Source: Rhizobium sullae
GTDB taxonomy: Bacteria > Pseudomonadota > Alphaproteobacteria > Rhizobiales > Rhizobiaceae
Assembly (NCBI RefSeq): GCF_025200715.1
Contig: NZ_CP104145.1
Span: 248,001 to 312,000 of the forward strand
Reading direction: 5' to 3'
DNA length: 64,000 nt
The notes below the pieces were generated by a model. It worked only from the letters and a program-made list of their open reading frames with translations, made no database searches and was not told where the DNA came from. This document shows positions 38,669 to 48,188 of the stretch, piece after piece (position 1 is the first letter of the stretch; every line of letters starts with the position of its first letter). A program made the position numbers and the translations under genes.

Positions 38669-39131
38669 TGGGTTCCACGAACAGCGGCCAAAACGGCAAA
38701 TCGGCGTACTGCGGGTAGCAATCGCCACTCAAGACATGAGAGGACTGAACGCGCATTTCGGGTCGGCTAAACGATTTGCCATCTACGACGTGACGCCCGA
38801 CGCGTGGAGTCTCGTGGAAGCCGTAGTGTTCGATGACGTTTCCGATGAGAGCGGAACGCATCGAGCCGATGGTGATAACAACATCGCTCCAAAAGTGGAA
38901 ACGCTAAGGGGTTGCCAGCTCCTATTTTGCCTGGCTATCGGCGGGCCTGCGGCAGCCAAGGTTATTGCGGCAAAGATCCATCCGATCAAGGTGCCGCAGC
39001 CTGAACCCATCGACAATGTGCTAGCCCGCATTCGGACGATGCTAAGGACGGCGCCCCCACCGTGGCTTCGCAAGGTGTTAGCCCAAGCGGGCGCCGCCGG
39101 AAAGAAAGCCAGCTTCGAAGACGAGGAGTGA
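38634..39131 (+). CDS. nifX: FeMo-cofactor carrier protein NifX
   Basis: 165-residue protein of the NifX/NifB C-terminal fold (dinitrogenase iron-molybdenum cofactor family) that binds the FeMo-co precursor and exchanges it with NifEN. Core motifs: RVAIATQDMRGLNAHFGSAK and LLFCLAIGGPAAAKVIAAKI. The ATG at 38634 lies inside nifN; about 25 residues precede the conserved core, slightly more than usual. Confidence 0.94.
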   Translation: MTSTRRLSLVNDGFHEQRPKRQIGVLRVAIATQDMRGLNAHFGSAKRFAIYDVTPDAWSLVEAVVFDDVSDESGTHRADGDNNIAPKVETLRGCQLLFCLAIGGPAAAKVIAAKIHPIKVPQPEPIDNVLARIRTMLRTAPPPWLRKVLAQAGAAGKKASFEDEE

Positions 39132-39617
39132 ATGATGACAACGCGATCCAATCCCGCGGTTATTCCAGCTGCCAGTGACGACAAGAGCCTTGAAAAGCCC
39201 TTTATCAAATGCCTCGTGCGGCTGATCCGCGCTGAAGATACATACGGACGGTGGAGAGGCAAGTGCGACGTCGAACTGCTGGACAACTTCACTGTTCCGG
39301 AGGACCAGCGCCGCGCAATCCCAATCATCGGCGATCCCGATCCGTATGTCCTGTGGAGGCTTAAAACCTTTTACACCGCCGTCGGCCTTGGTAAGGAGCG
39401 CTCAGACTTACTGGTGTCGCGGACGATGGAGATCAGCCAAGAGGGCTTCGGGCGGGTGTTACTTACGACCAAACGGTTGGTCCTGCTGTCAAAGACCCTG
39501 CGTGACGTTCATCGGTTCGGTTTCAATAACCTTCGCAAATGCGCCAAGACCGGTACGCAGTTAGTCAGCGATGCGGTCCAAGTCATCGAAGCTTATCCGG
39601 ATCTCGCGCGGTCGTGA
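39132..39617 (+). CDS. NifX-associated nitrogen fixation protein (DUF269)
   Basis: About 161 residues of the NifX-associated family (KPFIKCLVRLIRAEDTYGRW; IPIIGDPDPYVLWRLKTFYT). The family always travels with nifX in nif operons; its biochemical role is not settled. A second ATG at 39135 is possible. Starts immediately after nifX and its stop overlaps the next ATG (TGATG). Confidence 0.93.
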   Translation: MMTTRSNPAVIPAASDDKSLEKPFIKCLVRLIRAEDTYGRWRGKCDVELLDNFTVPEDQRRAIPIIGDPDPYVLWRLKTFYTAVGLGKERSDLLVSRTMEISQEGFGRVLLTTKRLVLLSKTLRDVHRFGFNNLRKCAKTGTQLVSDAVQVIEAYPDLARS

Positions 39618-39847
39618 TGGAAACGGTGTTGGAGAACGAGACCATGTCAGAACTTCAAGAATTGAAGAAAAGGGTGTGGAAGCTGGAGGTGCGCGCTTGG
39701 TATGCGAAGATGGAATTGCACGACCTCGCCGAAGAGTTTCCGGTCAACTGGACCGAAATTACGGCAGTTGCGGAGAAAACATTTCATGCCTTTGCTGAGT
39801 TGGACGCTGCAAAAAGAGAACTCGCTGCATCGCAGGATTCAAAATGA
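39617..39847 (+). CDS. Small nif-associated protein (DUF683/CCE_0567-type)
   Basis: 76-residue helical protein (LQELKKRVWKLEVRAWYAKM; LHDLAEEFPVNWTEITAVAE) of a family found between nifX-DUF269 and ferredoxin genes. The ATG at 39617 overlaps the previous stop; the internal ATG at 39644 would give 67 residues. Possibly a coiled-coil. Function unknown. Confidence 0.88.
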   Translation: METVLENETMSELQELKKRVWKLEVRAWYAKMELHDLAEEFPVNWTEITAVAEKTFHAFAELDAAKRELAASQDSK

Positions 39848-40161
39848 CAAGCTCATGCGTGACCCGCGACGGGACCAAATGGATGCCGGAGTATTTAGCT
39901 TCCATCGATCGACTGATGTGCATCGGCTGCGGCCGCTGCTTCAAGGTCTGCTCACGGGAGGTCATGCATCCTCACGGTATCGACGATGCAGGTGAGATTC
40001 TCGGTGTCTGCAATGGCGAGGAAGACGACTTCGATGGCGAGCTCAATCGAGTGATCATGGTCGTCGATTTTCCCGGCCGCTGTATCGGATGTGGGGCCTG
40101 CGCCCGCGTCTGTCCAAAAAACTGCCAAACTCACATCGCGAGTGGCACGATTGCCGAATGA
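39844..40161 (+). CDS. fdxB: Nif-specific ferredoxin III (FdxB type)
   Basis: 105-residue 2[4Fe-4S] ferredoxin. Cluster motifs CIGCGRCFKVC and CIGCGACARVCPKNC, separated by a 45-residue insert containing one more Cys, as in FdxB-type nif ferredoxins. It overlaps the previous gene as ATGA. Likely an electron donor to nitrogenase or cofactor assembly. Last gene of the nif operon before IS6 copy 3. Confidence 0.94.
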   Translation: MTSSCVTRDGTKWMPEYLASIDRLMCIGCGRCFKVCSREVMHPHGIDDAGEILGVCNGEEDDFDGELNRVIMVVDFPGRCIGCGACARVCPKNCQTHIASGTIAE

Positions 40162-40189
40162 GCGAGGAGGAACCGGGAGAATGTAATGC

Positions 40190-40994
40190 GGCGATGTCAC
40201 GTTGTTTGATCAAGTCGGAACAAGGCGCTTGTGTGAGACGTCAGGCGGTTGCGCCGGTCACGGCTTTCCACTGCGCCATTGCGCGGATCCGATGGATGTG
40301 GATGGCGAGGGCTGAGTTTTTCTGGTGCGGGGGGACGAAGAGATTTCGGAGTGCCGAAAAGATCGATATGAACCGTTGCAAGCCGCCGACGGATCGAAAT
40401 CCCTGCATCATCCGCTCCCGTTTTCGAAGCGGCACGTGAGAATTCTCGGCCCGATTGTTCAGGCCCTTGTGCGATCGATGTTCGACGGCGGGCATCACCT
40501 CCCGTCTTGCAGCACCATATGAGCGCAATTTGTCGGTGACGATCCGCTTCGGCGTCAGGCCTTGCTTCTTCAGCAGCCTGACCAGCAATCGCCTGGCGGC
40601 TTGGGTATCGCGGCGGCCTTGAACGATCTCGTCGAGAACGTAACCGTCTTGGTCAACGGCACGCCAGAGCCAATGTTTGCGGCCGCCGATGGAAATCACC
40701 ACCTCGTCCAGATGCCAGATATCCTTTCGCGAAGGCCTCTTTCTGCACAACTGCCTGGCATAAGCCGTTCCGAATTTGCGACCCCATCTTCGGATCGTCT
40801 CATGGGAGACGACGATACCGCGCTCCAGCAGCATCTCCTCGACCATCCTCAGGCTCAAAGGGAACCGAAAATACAGCCAGACCGCACGGGCGATGATCTG
40901 CGGTGGAAAGCGGTGGTTCTTGTAGCTTACGGCCGGACTGTTCATCCCAACCCATTACCGACAACCGTTAAGCCGCTGACAACGTGACATCACC
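40190..40994 (-). mobile_element. IS6-family element, copy 3
   Basis: 805 bp, same orientation as copy 1. Two single-base deletions outside the transposase (near 40215 and near 40959) explain the 2-bp difference. Ends GGCGATGTCACGTTGT and complement of GGTGATGTCACGTTGT. Flanking octamers TGTAATGC and CGTCGGAT differ. It cuts off the nif block 28 bases after fdxB and truncates the ABC permease on its right. Confidence 0.93.
40241..40945 (-). CDS. IS6-family transposase, copy 3
   Basis: 234 residues, identical to copy 1 except Gly for Ala in VQGRRDTQ. Intact, with all DDE motifs. Confidence 0.95.
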   Translation of the reverse strand: MNSPAVSYKNHRFPPQIIARAVWLYFRFPLSLRMVEEMLLERGIVVSHETIRRWGRKFGTAYARQLCRKRPSRKDIWHLDEVVISIGGRKHWLWRAVDQDGYVLDEIVQGRRDTQAARRLLVRLLKKQGLTPKRIVTDKLRSYGAARREVMPAVEHRSHKGLNNRAENSHVPLRKRERMMQGFRSVGGLQRFISIFSALRNLFVPPHQKNSALAIHIHRIRAMAQWKAVTGATA

Positions 40995-41439
40995 CGTCGG
41001 ATCGTTCTTCCTGCTCGGCTTGATTCTGGCGCTCCACATGCGCCGGCCGGCGCACGCCATCATGGCCGCCTTCGCCATCTGGCTTACCTTGGTTCTGATC
41101 GCGCCGCAGATCGGCGATACGCTCGATCCCGACAATCAGGTTGGTGCCGGCGTCTTTCGTACACTCGGCATCGCCAAGCCGCAGGAAAAACAGATCATGA
41201 CGTCCTTTGCGACCTATGAAACGGTCCGTGACGGCATTGAACAGCTGTCGCCCGCCAAACATCTTGAGCGCTGGTGCTTCGCAGCCCTTGGCATCAAGGA
41301 AATCTACTACGGTCAACCACTCGTTACCGTCATGCGGGATCGCTGGAGCGACGCCGCTTGGCTGATCGGCCTGTCCGCAGCCCTTCTCGCCGCCCTGTTT
41401 ATGCTTCCGTTCAACATCGCAAACCTCAAAAAGGACTGA
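40995..41439 (+). pseudogene. ABC-2 type permease, C-terminal fragment
   Basis: About 147 codons of a membrane protein with three hydrophobic segments (SFFLLGLILALHM; IMAAFAIWLTLVLIAPQIG; WLIGLSAALLAALFMLPFNI) and an extracytoplasmic stretch between the last two. It resembles the C-terminal half of NosY/GldF-like ABC-2 permeases. The N-terminal half is lost at the IS6 copy 3 end. Followed after 2 bases by the TSP3 gene, so the two were probably one operon. The family assignment is tentative. Confidence 0.55.
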
Positions 41440-41441
41440 CC

Positions 41442-42095
41442 ATGACCCACGTCAAACAGACGAATTTTCTCGTCTCGAGCTTCCTTCTCCTTGGTCTCAC
41501 AGCCTTTGCTGCACCTGCGGTCTCGGCTCCCCTCGATAGCGACAATGACGGCATCCCCGATATTGCCGAGAAACTGCTGGGGACCGATCCCCTGATCGCG
41601 GATACGGACGGCGACGGTCAGAACGACAAGGCCGACGCCAGACCGACGGAGCTCGATAACCCGATTGTCCAGACCGGGACGCCGGCGACGATCCGCGTTC
41701 TCTCCGCCAAGGTAGAGGACAATTTCGATCCGGTCACGAAGAAGAACGTTTCTGATCATCTGGAACTCGCCATGTCGAACGACGGCAAGGCCGATCTCAA
41801 GGGATTGAAAATGTATCTGACGCTGACCGACGATACGAACGCCAAGACCGAAAGCATCTATCGCGACCTGTCCGGTTTCACGGTGGCTGCGGGAAAAACC
41901 ACAGCGCTGCATTTCGATCTCAAAGGTGTCGCTGACTGGGCGGCCGCGCAGACGCATTATCGCGCCAATGAAAACTCCATGCTGTACACGACGCCTTCAC
42001 CGAAGACACTCCAGTTGCAGATCGCGGCCAATGGTGAGGCGCCCGTCTCGATCACGTTCAAGAAGGATGCAGGTGGAGCGGAAGTCGCGGATTGA
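41442..42095 (+). CDS. Exported thrombospondin type 3 repeat protein
   Basis: 217 residues. Signal peptide to about residue 29 (LGLTAFAAPAVSA). Then two or three calcium-binding TSP3 repeats (LDSDNDGIPDIAEKLLGTDP; ADTDGDGQNDKADARP) and a beta-rich C-terminal domain (LHFDLKGVADWAAAQTHYRA). Probably periplasmic or surface-bound; ligand unknown. The ATG at 41442 is just after the permease stop, with AAGGA upstream. Complete. Confidence 0.8.
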   Translation: MTHVKQTNFLVSSFLLLGLTAFAAPAVSAPLDSDNDGIPDIAEKLLGTDPLIADTDGDGQNDKADARPTELDNPIVQTGTPATIRVLSAKVEDNFDPVTKKNVSDHLELAMSNDGKADLKGLKMYLTLTDDTNAKTESIYRDLSGFTVAAGKTTALHFDLKGVADWAAAQTHYRANENSMLYTTPSPKTLQLQIAANGEAPVSITFKKDAGGAEVAD

Positions 42096-42570
42096 TGAAC
42101 GACCTGGATTGTTCCCTCTCTTGACCTTCAAGCGCATTGGCGGCCGCACTGGCCTCGTCGGTTCGGCTTTCGTTGGTGGCAAAGATGGTCACACGCCAGC
42201 CGCATGGATGATCGAACGCACTGGCCCGGAGGCAAAACCGTGAAAGTAGGTTTCCTGTACCGTGATTTTGGTCCATCGCTACTGCTAGCAGCAGAACGCT
42301 TCTTGGCAAATCTCTCCCAACACGCAGATGAAGCGACGGTGGTGTTAGCGGACGAGGAAAAAAGTTCTGGAGTTGTCCTGTTGCTTTCATCTTCGACCGG
42401 CTTATTCTCACGTCGCCAGCCTCGGTATGCGGCGCTCGACCAATCACAGGAATCGTTGGTTGTGAGCCACCGCAACCAACTTGCGTTAAAAAGCTATGTT
42501 TGGCTTATTCCGGCATGCGCATGCGTGCCGGTGAACTGATGCTACGAGGCCCTTCGACTGCCAACGCTTC
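42096..42570. other. Unassigned sequence
   Basis: About 475 bases. Several frames are open on both strands (42204-42539 plus; 42058-42447 and 42128-42475 minus) but none shows a recognisable domain or credible start. Confidence 0.45.
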
Positions 42571-43109
42571 CTACATAGATGTGCGGGTAGCGATGCGACC
42601 GAGGAGTGCTTGCAGGCTCTCGAAGGATGTTAGGTCTAACCCAACGATCCTGCCCCAGTTGCAGATAGCGAGTAGGTAGGCCTCGGCAACAGAGAACTTG
42701 CCGTCCATCTGGCCATCGAGCTGCCGTTCCAGCCAGCCGAGGCGACCAAGAAAACGCTCGAGAAGATAGCTTTCACTTCCTGCGGTCTTCGGGCATCGAA
42801 CAGAGGGCCCGAAATTCTTGTGCACTCGCTGCTGACAAAGGCTAGCCTTTCGATCAGGCGATACCGTCCCATCGAACCCCAGGCCGGTACAAGTTCCTTT
42901 CCGGAACCTGATCGGCCACATACTGCATGATCATAGGCCATCGGTCAGAATCTGGCCATTGGCCCGCTCCACCAGCGGCACGTAGCCGCGGAGATTGAGG
43001 GCGTAGTAATCATCAGCGCCGGTGTGGGACGTATGCGTCCGTAGCAACGGTATGGGCGGTGAATGGCAGACCGGGCCTCGCAGACGCCCGGGCTGTAATA
43101 GAACTTCAT
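42571..43109 (-). pseudogene. Glutathione S-transferase, multiply frameshifted
   Basis: Pieces in different minus-strand frames rebuild a GST: MKFYYSPGVC at 43109 (GGAG upstream), then GADDYYALNLRGYVPLVERA in the thioredoxin-like domain, then QYVADQ, and then the all-helical domain (ESYLLERFLGRLGWLERQLD; KFSVAEAYLLAICNWGRIVG) to a TAG at 42571. At least three frame changes occur, so the gene is dead. Confidence 0.8.
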
Positions 43110-43184
43110 GCAGAACTCCGAGAGAAGTCGAGGATCGAGAGGAGCCTGACCGGCAGGAGCATACGGCCTCCCGGCTGGGGTCGT

Positions 43185-43619
43185 TTATCCGCGCGGCGCG
43201 ATGATCGGAGCCTTTTTCCCGCGCCCCCACAGAATGAACAGGCAGACGGGGAGAAGGATGGCGTTCAGCGGAAGGGCCGACAGCTCACCGCGTGACGAAT
43301 GGAAAATGAAGGCCACAATCTGCAGCAGTACGCACCCCAAGGCGGCCAGAACCGTCAGCCGGGGCAGGATGCGGGTGAGGGCGGGCAGGAGAATGCCGGC
43401 ACCGCCTACGATATCGATGAGGCCCATTAGGCGCAGGAACCGTGGCGGCACGTCTCCGGGCCAGACCCACATGGCCGCCAAGTGATCGATCGGCATGAAG
43501 AACTTCATGCAGCCGAATACGGTAAACGCGACAAAAATGAGCACTTGGGCGATCCAGAGCCCTATTTGCAAGGATTTTGCAGCAGTCGGTGCTGAATGAA
43601 GAGTCGAGCTGTGTGGCAT
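43185..43619 (-). CDS. DoxX-like integral membrane protein
   Basis: 144 residues with four hydrophobic helices (IGLWIAQVLIFVAFTVFGCM; FLRLMGLIDIVGGAGILLPA; LTVLAALGCVLLQIVAFIFH; LPLNAILLPVCLFILWG), the DoxX-like/DUF4870-size pattern with the conserved GxxKFF motif (FGCMKFFMP). The ATG at 43619 has GGAGA upstream; the frame continues to 43748 without a start that fits. Divergent from the LysR gene, its likely regulator. Confidence 0.82.
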   Translation of the reverse strand: MPHSSTLHSAPTAAKSLQIGLWIAQVLIFVAFTVFGCMKFFMPIDHLAAMWVWPGDVPPRFLRLMGLIDIVGGAGILLPALTRILPRLTVLAALGCVLLQIVAFIFHSSRGELSALPLNAILLPVCLFILWGRGKKAPIIAPRG

Positions 43620-43864
43620 CTGATGTCTCCAGAAGAGGTGGTGAACGAGCACATAAGATCCGTGCGCCGCCATCGTCGGATCGCTGAAAGAAGCCGCGTG
43701 CCCTCGGTCAGGCGGGCTTGCTGTTGATCTTACGAGGGGAAACGTCAAAAGAAATCGATATAATTTTGGCTGTCTTGTTCAAGAAAACTGATAGTGTTAT
43801 TCTCGTCGTTGTCGGCGCTGTTTGTGCCACGCGCCGTGAAACCGTTCGATCTTCTGGAATTCCC

Positions 43865-44773
43865 ATGGATGCGCTGACGCTTGATCAGTTCCTGATATTC
43901 GTCACTACGGTTGAGGAGGGGAGTTTTGCTGCGGCTGCGCGGCGAATGAACAGAGCGCAATCGGCGATCACCTACACCATCCAGAAACTCGAGGAGCAGA
44001 GCAGGCTTCCCCTCTTCGACCGCTCCGCCTATCGTCCAACGCTGACCGAGGCAGGAAAGGCGCTGCTGCCGCGCGCGAGACGCATCCTTGACGACGTGAC
44101 GGACTGGCGGCGCCAGGCCCAGGGCATCTCAGAGGGGCTGGAGGCAGAACTTACTCTCGCTGTCGTCAGCTATGCGCCGCCGGACCTCTTAAGCCGCGTC
44201 CTGAGCGCCTTCAACGCGGAGTTTCCCTTTGTCGAAATCCGTCTTCTGACCGAAACCTTCGATGCCGCGGCGAAGGCTCTGCGTGATGGCACGGTCGATC
44301 TCGCTCTGCTTGCTGAACGTCAGCCGGAGGAATTCGAGCGCCGCGTGTGCGGCCGGATCGATCTGGTTCCCGTCACCGCCCCGACGCATGCGCTCGGCCG
44401 GATCGAGGGACCAATCAGCGCGGCACGACTGCGGGACCACACCCAATTGGTCATCAGCCCCGCTCCCCACTTGGACAGCGGTCGGGACTATGGTGTGCTT
44501 GCCACGAACAGATGGCGCGTCAATGACCTCCAGACCAAATACGACCTCATTCTTGCTGGTGTCGGCTGGGGTTCAATGCCCCGCTCGCGCGTGGAGAACG
44601 ATCTTTCGACCGGGCGCCTCGTCGAACTGAAACCGGAAAGTTGGGAAGGGTCGGATTGGATGCCATCGTTCCCATTGGTCATTGCCTACAGGAAGGAAAA
44701 GGCGCTCGGTCCAGCCGGACAGTGGCTGGTGAAGCAATGTATCGCTCAATGGGAGTTGGCCAGCAAACCTTGA
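43865..44773 (+). CDS. LysR-type transcriptional regulator
   Basis: 302 residues. N-terminal helix-turn-helix (MDALTLDQFLIFVTTVEEGS; RMNRAQSAITYTIQKLEEQS) and a LysR substrate domain. The ATG at 43865 gives the normal start; the upstream open frame is non-coding. Divergent from the DoxX-like gene with a 245-base gap that should hold both promoters. The 3' end is repeated in diverged form at 57863-57990. Effector unknown. Confidence 0.93.
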   Translation: MDALTLDQFLIFVTTVEEGSFAAAARRMNRAQSAITYTIQKLEEQSRLPLFDRSAYRPTLTEAGKALLPRARRILDDVTDWRRQAQGISEGLEAELTLAVVSYAPPDLLSRVLSAFNAEFPFVEIRLLTETFDAAAKALRDGTVDLALLAERQPEEFERRVCGRIDLVPVTAPTHALGRIEGPISAARLRDHTQLVISPAPHLDSGRDYGVLATNRWRVNDLQTKYDLILAGVGWGSMPRSRVENDLSTGRLVELKPESWEGSDWMPSFPLVIAYRKEKALGPAGQWLVKQCIAQWELASKP

Positions 44774-44790
44774 GCAGCGGAGACAGGCTG
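44661..44790 (+). repeat. LysR 3'-end repeat, copy A (intact gene)
   Basis: About 130 bases spanning the last 37 codons of the LysR gene and 16 bases after its stop. They are close to 90% identical by eye to 57863-57990, in the same orientation. Confidence 0.85.
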
Positions 44791-44883
44791 TTTGCGGTTG
44801 GGCGAGGATGTGTACTGGCCGGATCGCCAAGTCTGGAAATGCGGCGATCCGGTGAATGGTTGTCCTGCTCTAAGGCAGCGCTC

Positions 44884-45070
44884 TCATATATAGCGAATAT
44901 CCCTTTTCCCCGCCGTCGGGCGCGCTCGGCTGCCTGCCAGCCGGCATTCAGGCGGTCTGCCGAAGAGATCGCGAGCAGACCGACATCACGCCGGTCTTCA
45001 GCCAGAAGAAGGTTGCCGCAATTGCTTCCGGAGCGACGGCGCCCTGATAGGCGATGACCACGCTGGCGTT
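44884..45070 (-). pseudogene. Transketolase / 2-oxoacid dehydrogenase E1-like fragment
   Basis: The minus strand reads SVVIAYQGAVAPEAIAA and then, after a frame change near 45013, LLAEDRRDVGLLAISSADRL followed by NAGWQAAERARRRG. This resembles the C-terminal domain of rhizobial transketolase-like/pyruvate dehydrogenase E1 proteins. Only about 60 codons are clear. Confidence 0.5.
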
Positions 45071-45429
45071 TGGTCCAGGTCGGCGTAATCAGTACCTCCG
45101 CTGGCGCGCCGTCCGGCGTACTTCACAAAGCGAATGCCGAGAAGCAGGCGGATTTCATGCTTGGACGGATCAGCGAGGCTTTGAACGAAGTCTGGGCGAT
45201 GATGTCGTGGAGACCCCGAGCGCGCCCCTGGCAAGCGCTTGTCCACGTTCTTTTCGGGAAAATTGCGCGATTGCCAATGCCATCTTCGCGTGGGAGGGGG
45301 GCCAGCGCCTGCTCAGGGCGCACGCGGGGATACGGGCGAGATATTCGGGGATCTAGTTGGAAGCATGGCAAGCAGATGACCTCTAATCTCGGACGCAAGC
45401 AGGGGCCGGTACCTTTCATCGGCACCTGT
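45071..45429. other. Degenerate sequence between two relics
   Basis: About 360 bases with no continuous credible frame. It may contain more of the transketolase-like relic, but I could not recognise it. Confidence 0.4.
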
Positions 45430-45716
45430 TCACCGGCTTGGAACAGGGGTTTCACCGCGGTAGCCGTAAAAGCGTCTACAACCTTCCGCCCGAACCAGCC
45501 GGCCTCGACATATTTCAGCAGCGGGCACGGCCGGTACTTGGTGTCGGCAAGCCTGCTATGCAGCACGTTCATGATGGGCGAAGCAGGGCTCGAGGCGGAC
45601 GAAATCGTGCGCCACCTGCCGGTCCAGGTTCGCGCCGATTTTGGCGATCGCGACCTCAAGTCTTTCCGCATCGACGTCTGCCCGTCGCAGACCGCCCCGA
45701 CCGTCTCAATCGTCAT
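45430..45716 (-). pseudogene. 3-hydroxybutyryl-CoA dehydrogenase, internally deleted
   Basis: Minus-strand pieces match both ends of the enzyme. One piece, RLEVAIAKIGANLDRQVAHD, comes from the N-terminal NAD-binding half. The other, MNVLHSRLADTKYRPCPLLK, YVEAGWFGRK and then FYGYRGETPVPSR, is the C-terminal domain with its normal ending at 45430. The middle of the gene is missing and frames change at least twice. It stands 3' of the CoA-transferase gene, so the dead gene was probably the last step of that pathway. Confidence 0.7.
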
Positions 45717-45718
45717 CT

Positions 45719-46888
45719 CTATTCTTCCCCGGCTTCTTTTGAAAATCCCCAGCTTCCAGCCCCCAGAACCGGCGCGGCTTTATCGAGCGCCAGGGGGCTG
45801 CGTGACAGAAGGATGGGCGTCCGCAAGCCAGGCAAGCCTGCGGGATCGATGCGCAGCTCCCGCGCCTGGATTTGTGGCTCGTTGATCGCTTCCGCAACTG
45901 TATTGATCGGGCCTGCCGGAACGCCGGCCTTCTCGAGCGCGGCAATTAGCTCCGCCTTCGGCCTCAGCCTGGTCTTGTCCGCAATTAGGGCGCTGAGCGC
46001 TTTCCGGTTCTCCACCCGGGCCGGATTGGTCGCATAGGCCGGATCTTCCGCAATGCCATTAAGACCGAGCATGCCGCACAGGGCCGCAAATTGCCGGTCG
46101 TTGCCGCAGGCGATGATCAGATGACCGTTAGTGGCGGGAAACACCTGGTAGGGCACGATATTGGGATGCGCATTGCCCATGCGGCGGGGCACCTTGCCGC
46201 CCGCAAGATAGTTCATTGCCTGGTTGGCAAGCACCGCAACGCCCACATCGAGCAGTGCCAGGTCGACGTGCTGGCCTAGGCCGGATCGCTCCCGCTCGGC
46301 AAGTGCCGCCTGAATGCCGATCACCCCGTAGAGGCCGGTAAAGACGTCGATCCAAGCAACGCCCACTTTCTGCGGTTCGCCGTCCGGTTCGCCGGTCAGG
46401 TCCATGATGCCGCACATGCCCTGGATCAGGAAATCGTAGCCCGGTTGTCGCGCCCGCGGACCCGCCTGGCCGAAACCGGTCACGGAGGCATAGACGATGC
46501 GGGGGTTGATTGCGGCGACGCTGGCGTAGTCGAGGCCGAATTTCTTCAACCCTGCGACCTTGAAGTTCTCGATCACGACATCCGCCTCCGCGATCAAGGA
46601 TTTGACGCGGGCGAGATCCTCGGGTTTGCCGAAATCGCAGGTGACCGAAGTCTTGCCGCGGTTTGCCGCGTGGAAATAGGCTGCCACCTTTTCGGCGCCG
46701 CCCTTGCCGTCCGGCTGCTCAATGAAGGGAGGTCCCCAGGTGCGGGTGTCGTCGCCCTGTGGGCTCTCGATCTTGATGACTTCGGCGCCGAGGTCGGAGA
46801 GCGTCTGTCCGATCCAGGGCCCGGCCAGGATGCGGGCAAGCTCGACGACCTTCAGGCCGGCGAGGGGGGCACTGTTTGGAGCAGCCAT
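45719..46888 (-). CDS. CaiB/BaiF family CoA-transferase
   Basis: 389-residue class III CoA-transferase. Typical motifs: LAGLKVVELARILAGPWIGQ, LSDLGAEVIKIESPQGDDTR, and the catalytic Asp region PGYDFLIQGMCGIMDLTGEP. Next to glutaryl-CoA dehydrogenase this is most likely a glutarate CoA-transferase (succinyl-CoA:glutarate type), making glutaryl-CoA. Its ATG overlaps the stop of the upstream gene by one base (TGATG). Confidence 0.9.
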   Translation of the reverse strand: MAAPNSAPLAGLKVVELARILAGPWIGQTLSDLGAEVIKIESPQGDDTRTWGPPFIEQPDGKGGAEKVAAYFHAANRGKTSVTCDFGKPEDLARVKSLIAEADVVIENFKVAGLKKFGLDYASVAAINPRIVYASVTGFGQAGPRARQPGYDFLIQGMCGIMDLTGEPDGEPQKVGVAWIDVFTGLYGVIGIQAALAERERSGLGQHVDLALLDVGVAVLANQAMNYLAGGKVPRRMGNAHPNIVPYQVFPATNGHLIIACGNDRQFAALCGMLGLNGIAEDPAYATNPARVENRKALSALIADKTRLRPKAELIAALEKAGVPAGPINTVAEAINEPQIQARELRIDPAGLPGLRTPILLSRSPLALDKAAPVLGAGSWGFSKEAGEE

Positions 46889-48105
46889 CAGAAGAATGCC
46901 TGAATGCCGGTCTGTGCACGGCCGAGGATCAGCGCATGGACGTCATGCGTGCCCTCGTAAGTGTTGACCGTTTCCAGGTTCTGCGCGTGGCGCATGACGT
47001 GGTACTCGATCTGGATGCCATTGCCGCCATGCATATCGCGGGCCTGCCTCGCAATGTCGAGCGCCTTGCCGCAATTGTTGCGCTTGACGAGGGAAATCAT
47101 CTCCGGTGCGAACCTGCCCTCATCCACCAGCCGCCCGACACGGAGTGAGGCCTGCAGGCCGAGCGTGATCTCCGTCTGCATGTCGGCGAGTTTCTTCTGG
47201 AAGAGCTGCGTGCCGGCGAGCGGCTTGCCGAACTGGATGCGATCGAGGCCGTATTGCCGGGAACGGAACCAGCAATCCTCCGCAGCGCCAAGCACGCCCC
47301 AGGAGATGCCGTAGCGGGCTCGATTGAGGCAGCCGAACGGCCCCTTGAGCCCCGAGACATTCGGCAACAGCGCGTCCTCGCCTACCTCGATGCCGTCGAG
47401 CACGATCTCGCCGGTGATCGAGGCTCTGAGCGACAGTTTGCCGCCGATCTTCGGCGCCGAGAGGCCCTTCATGCCTTTTTCGAGGATGAAGCCGCGGATC
47501 TCACCGCCATGCGCCTCCGACTTCGCCCAGACGACGAAGACGTCGGCTATCGGCGCGTTGGAGATCCACATCTTTGAGCCCCGCAGGCGATAGCCGCCCT
47601 CGATCTTCTCGGCGCGCGTCTTCATAGAACCCGGATCGGATCCGGCATCCGGCTCGGTGAGCCCGAAGCAGCCGATCAGTTCGCCGGAGACGAGACCGGG
47701 CAGGTATTTGTCGCGCTGTTCTTCGGAGCCATAGGCGTAGATGGGGTAGATCACCAGCGACGACTGCACGCTCATCATAGAGCGGTAGCCCGAATCGACG
47801 CGCTCCACCTCGCGCGCCACGAGACCATAGGATACGTAATTGGCGCCAGCCGCGCCATAATTTTCCGGCAGCGTCACGCCGAGAAGACCCGCCTGGCCCA
47901 TCAGCCGGAAGATGCCCGGATCGGTCTTTTCCTCAAGATAGGCATCCTGAACGAGCGGCATGAGTTCGGCCTCGGCAAAGGCCTTGGCCGCATCGCGGAT
48001 CATCCGCTCCTCCTCGGCGAGCTGATCCTCGAGCAGGAAGGGATCGTCCCAAGCGAATGCGCTCGTTTGGTATGAAGGCGTGGCTCTGGTGAAATCTGCG
48101 GTCAC
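46888..48105 (-). CDS. gcdH: Glutaryl-CoA dehydrogenase
   Basis: 405-residue acyl-CoA dehydrogenase of the decarboxylating glutaryl-CoA type, giving crotonyl-CoA and CO2. Motifs: [52 protein letters not shown] and the catalytic Glu in [20 protein letters not shown]. Complete. Forms a tight pair with the CoA-transferase. Confidence 0.95.
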   Translation of the reverse strand: MTADFTRATPSYQTSAFAWDDPFLLEDQLAEEERMIRDAAKAFAEAELMPLVQDAYLEEKTDPGIFRLMGQAGLLGVTLPENYGAAGANYVSYGLVAREVERVDSGYRSMMSVQSSLVIYPIYAYGSEEQRDKYLPGLVSGELIGCFGLTEPDAGSDPGSMKTRAEKIEGGYRLRGSKMWISNAPIADVFVVWAKSEAHGGEIRGFILEKGMKGLSAPKIGGKLSLRASITGEIVLDGIEVGEDALLPNVSGLKGPFGCLNRARYGISWGVLGAAEDCWFRSRQYGLDRIQFGKPLAGTQLFQKKLADMQTEITLGLQASLRVGRLVDEGRFAPEMISLVKRNNCGKALDIARQARDMHGGNGIQIEYHVMRHAQNLETVNTYEGTHDVHALILGRAQTGIQAFF

Positions 48106-48188
48106 GGATTTTTCCTCGAATGAAGTGCGATGATGCCGAGGCGGCTTCCGATACTGTCACGGCGACCGCTCTATCCAGCCTTACATGT

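Noticed and set aside
42204..42539. Plus-strand ORF as a small gene
   Set aside because: No family resemblance, no ribosome site, and competing open frames on the other strand.
45123..45716. A 197-residue minus-strand ORF as one gene
   Set aside because: It mixes out-of-frame pieces of a dead 3-hydroxybutyryl-CoA dehydrogenase with unrelated sequence.
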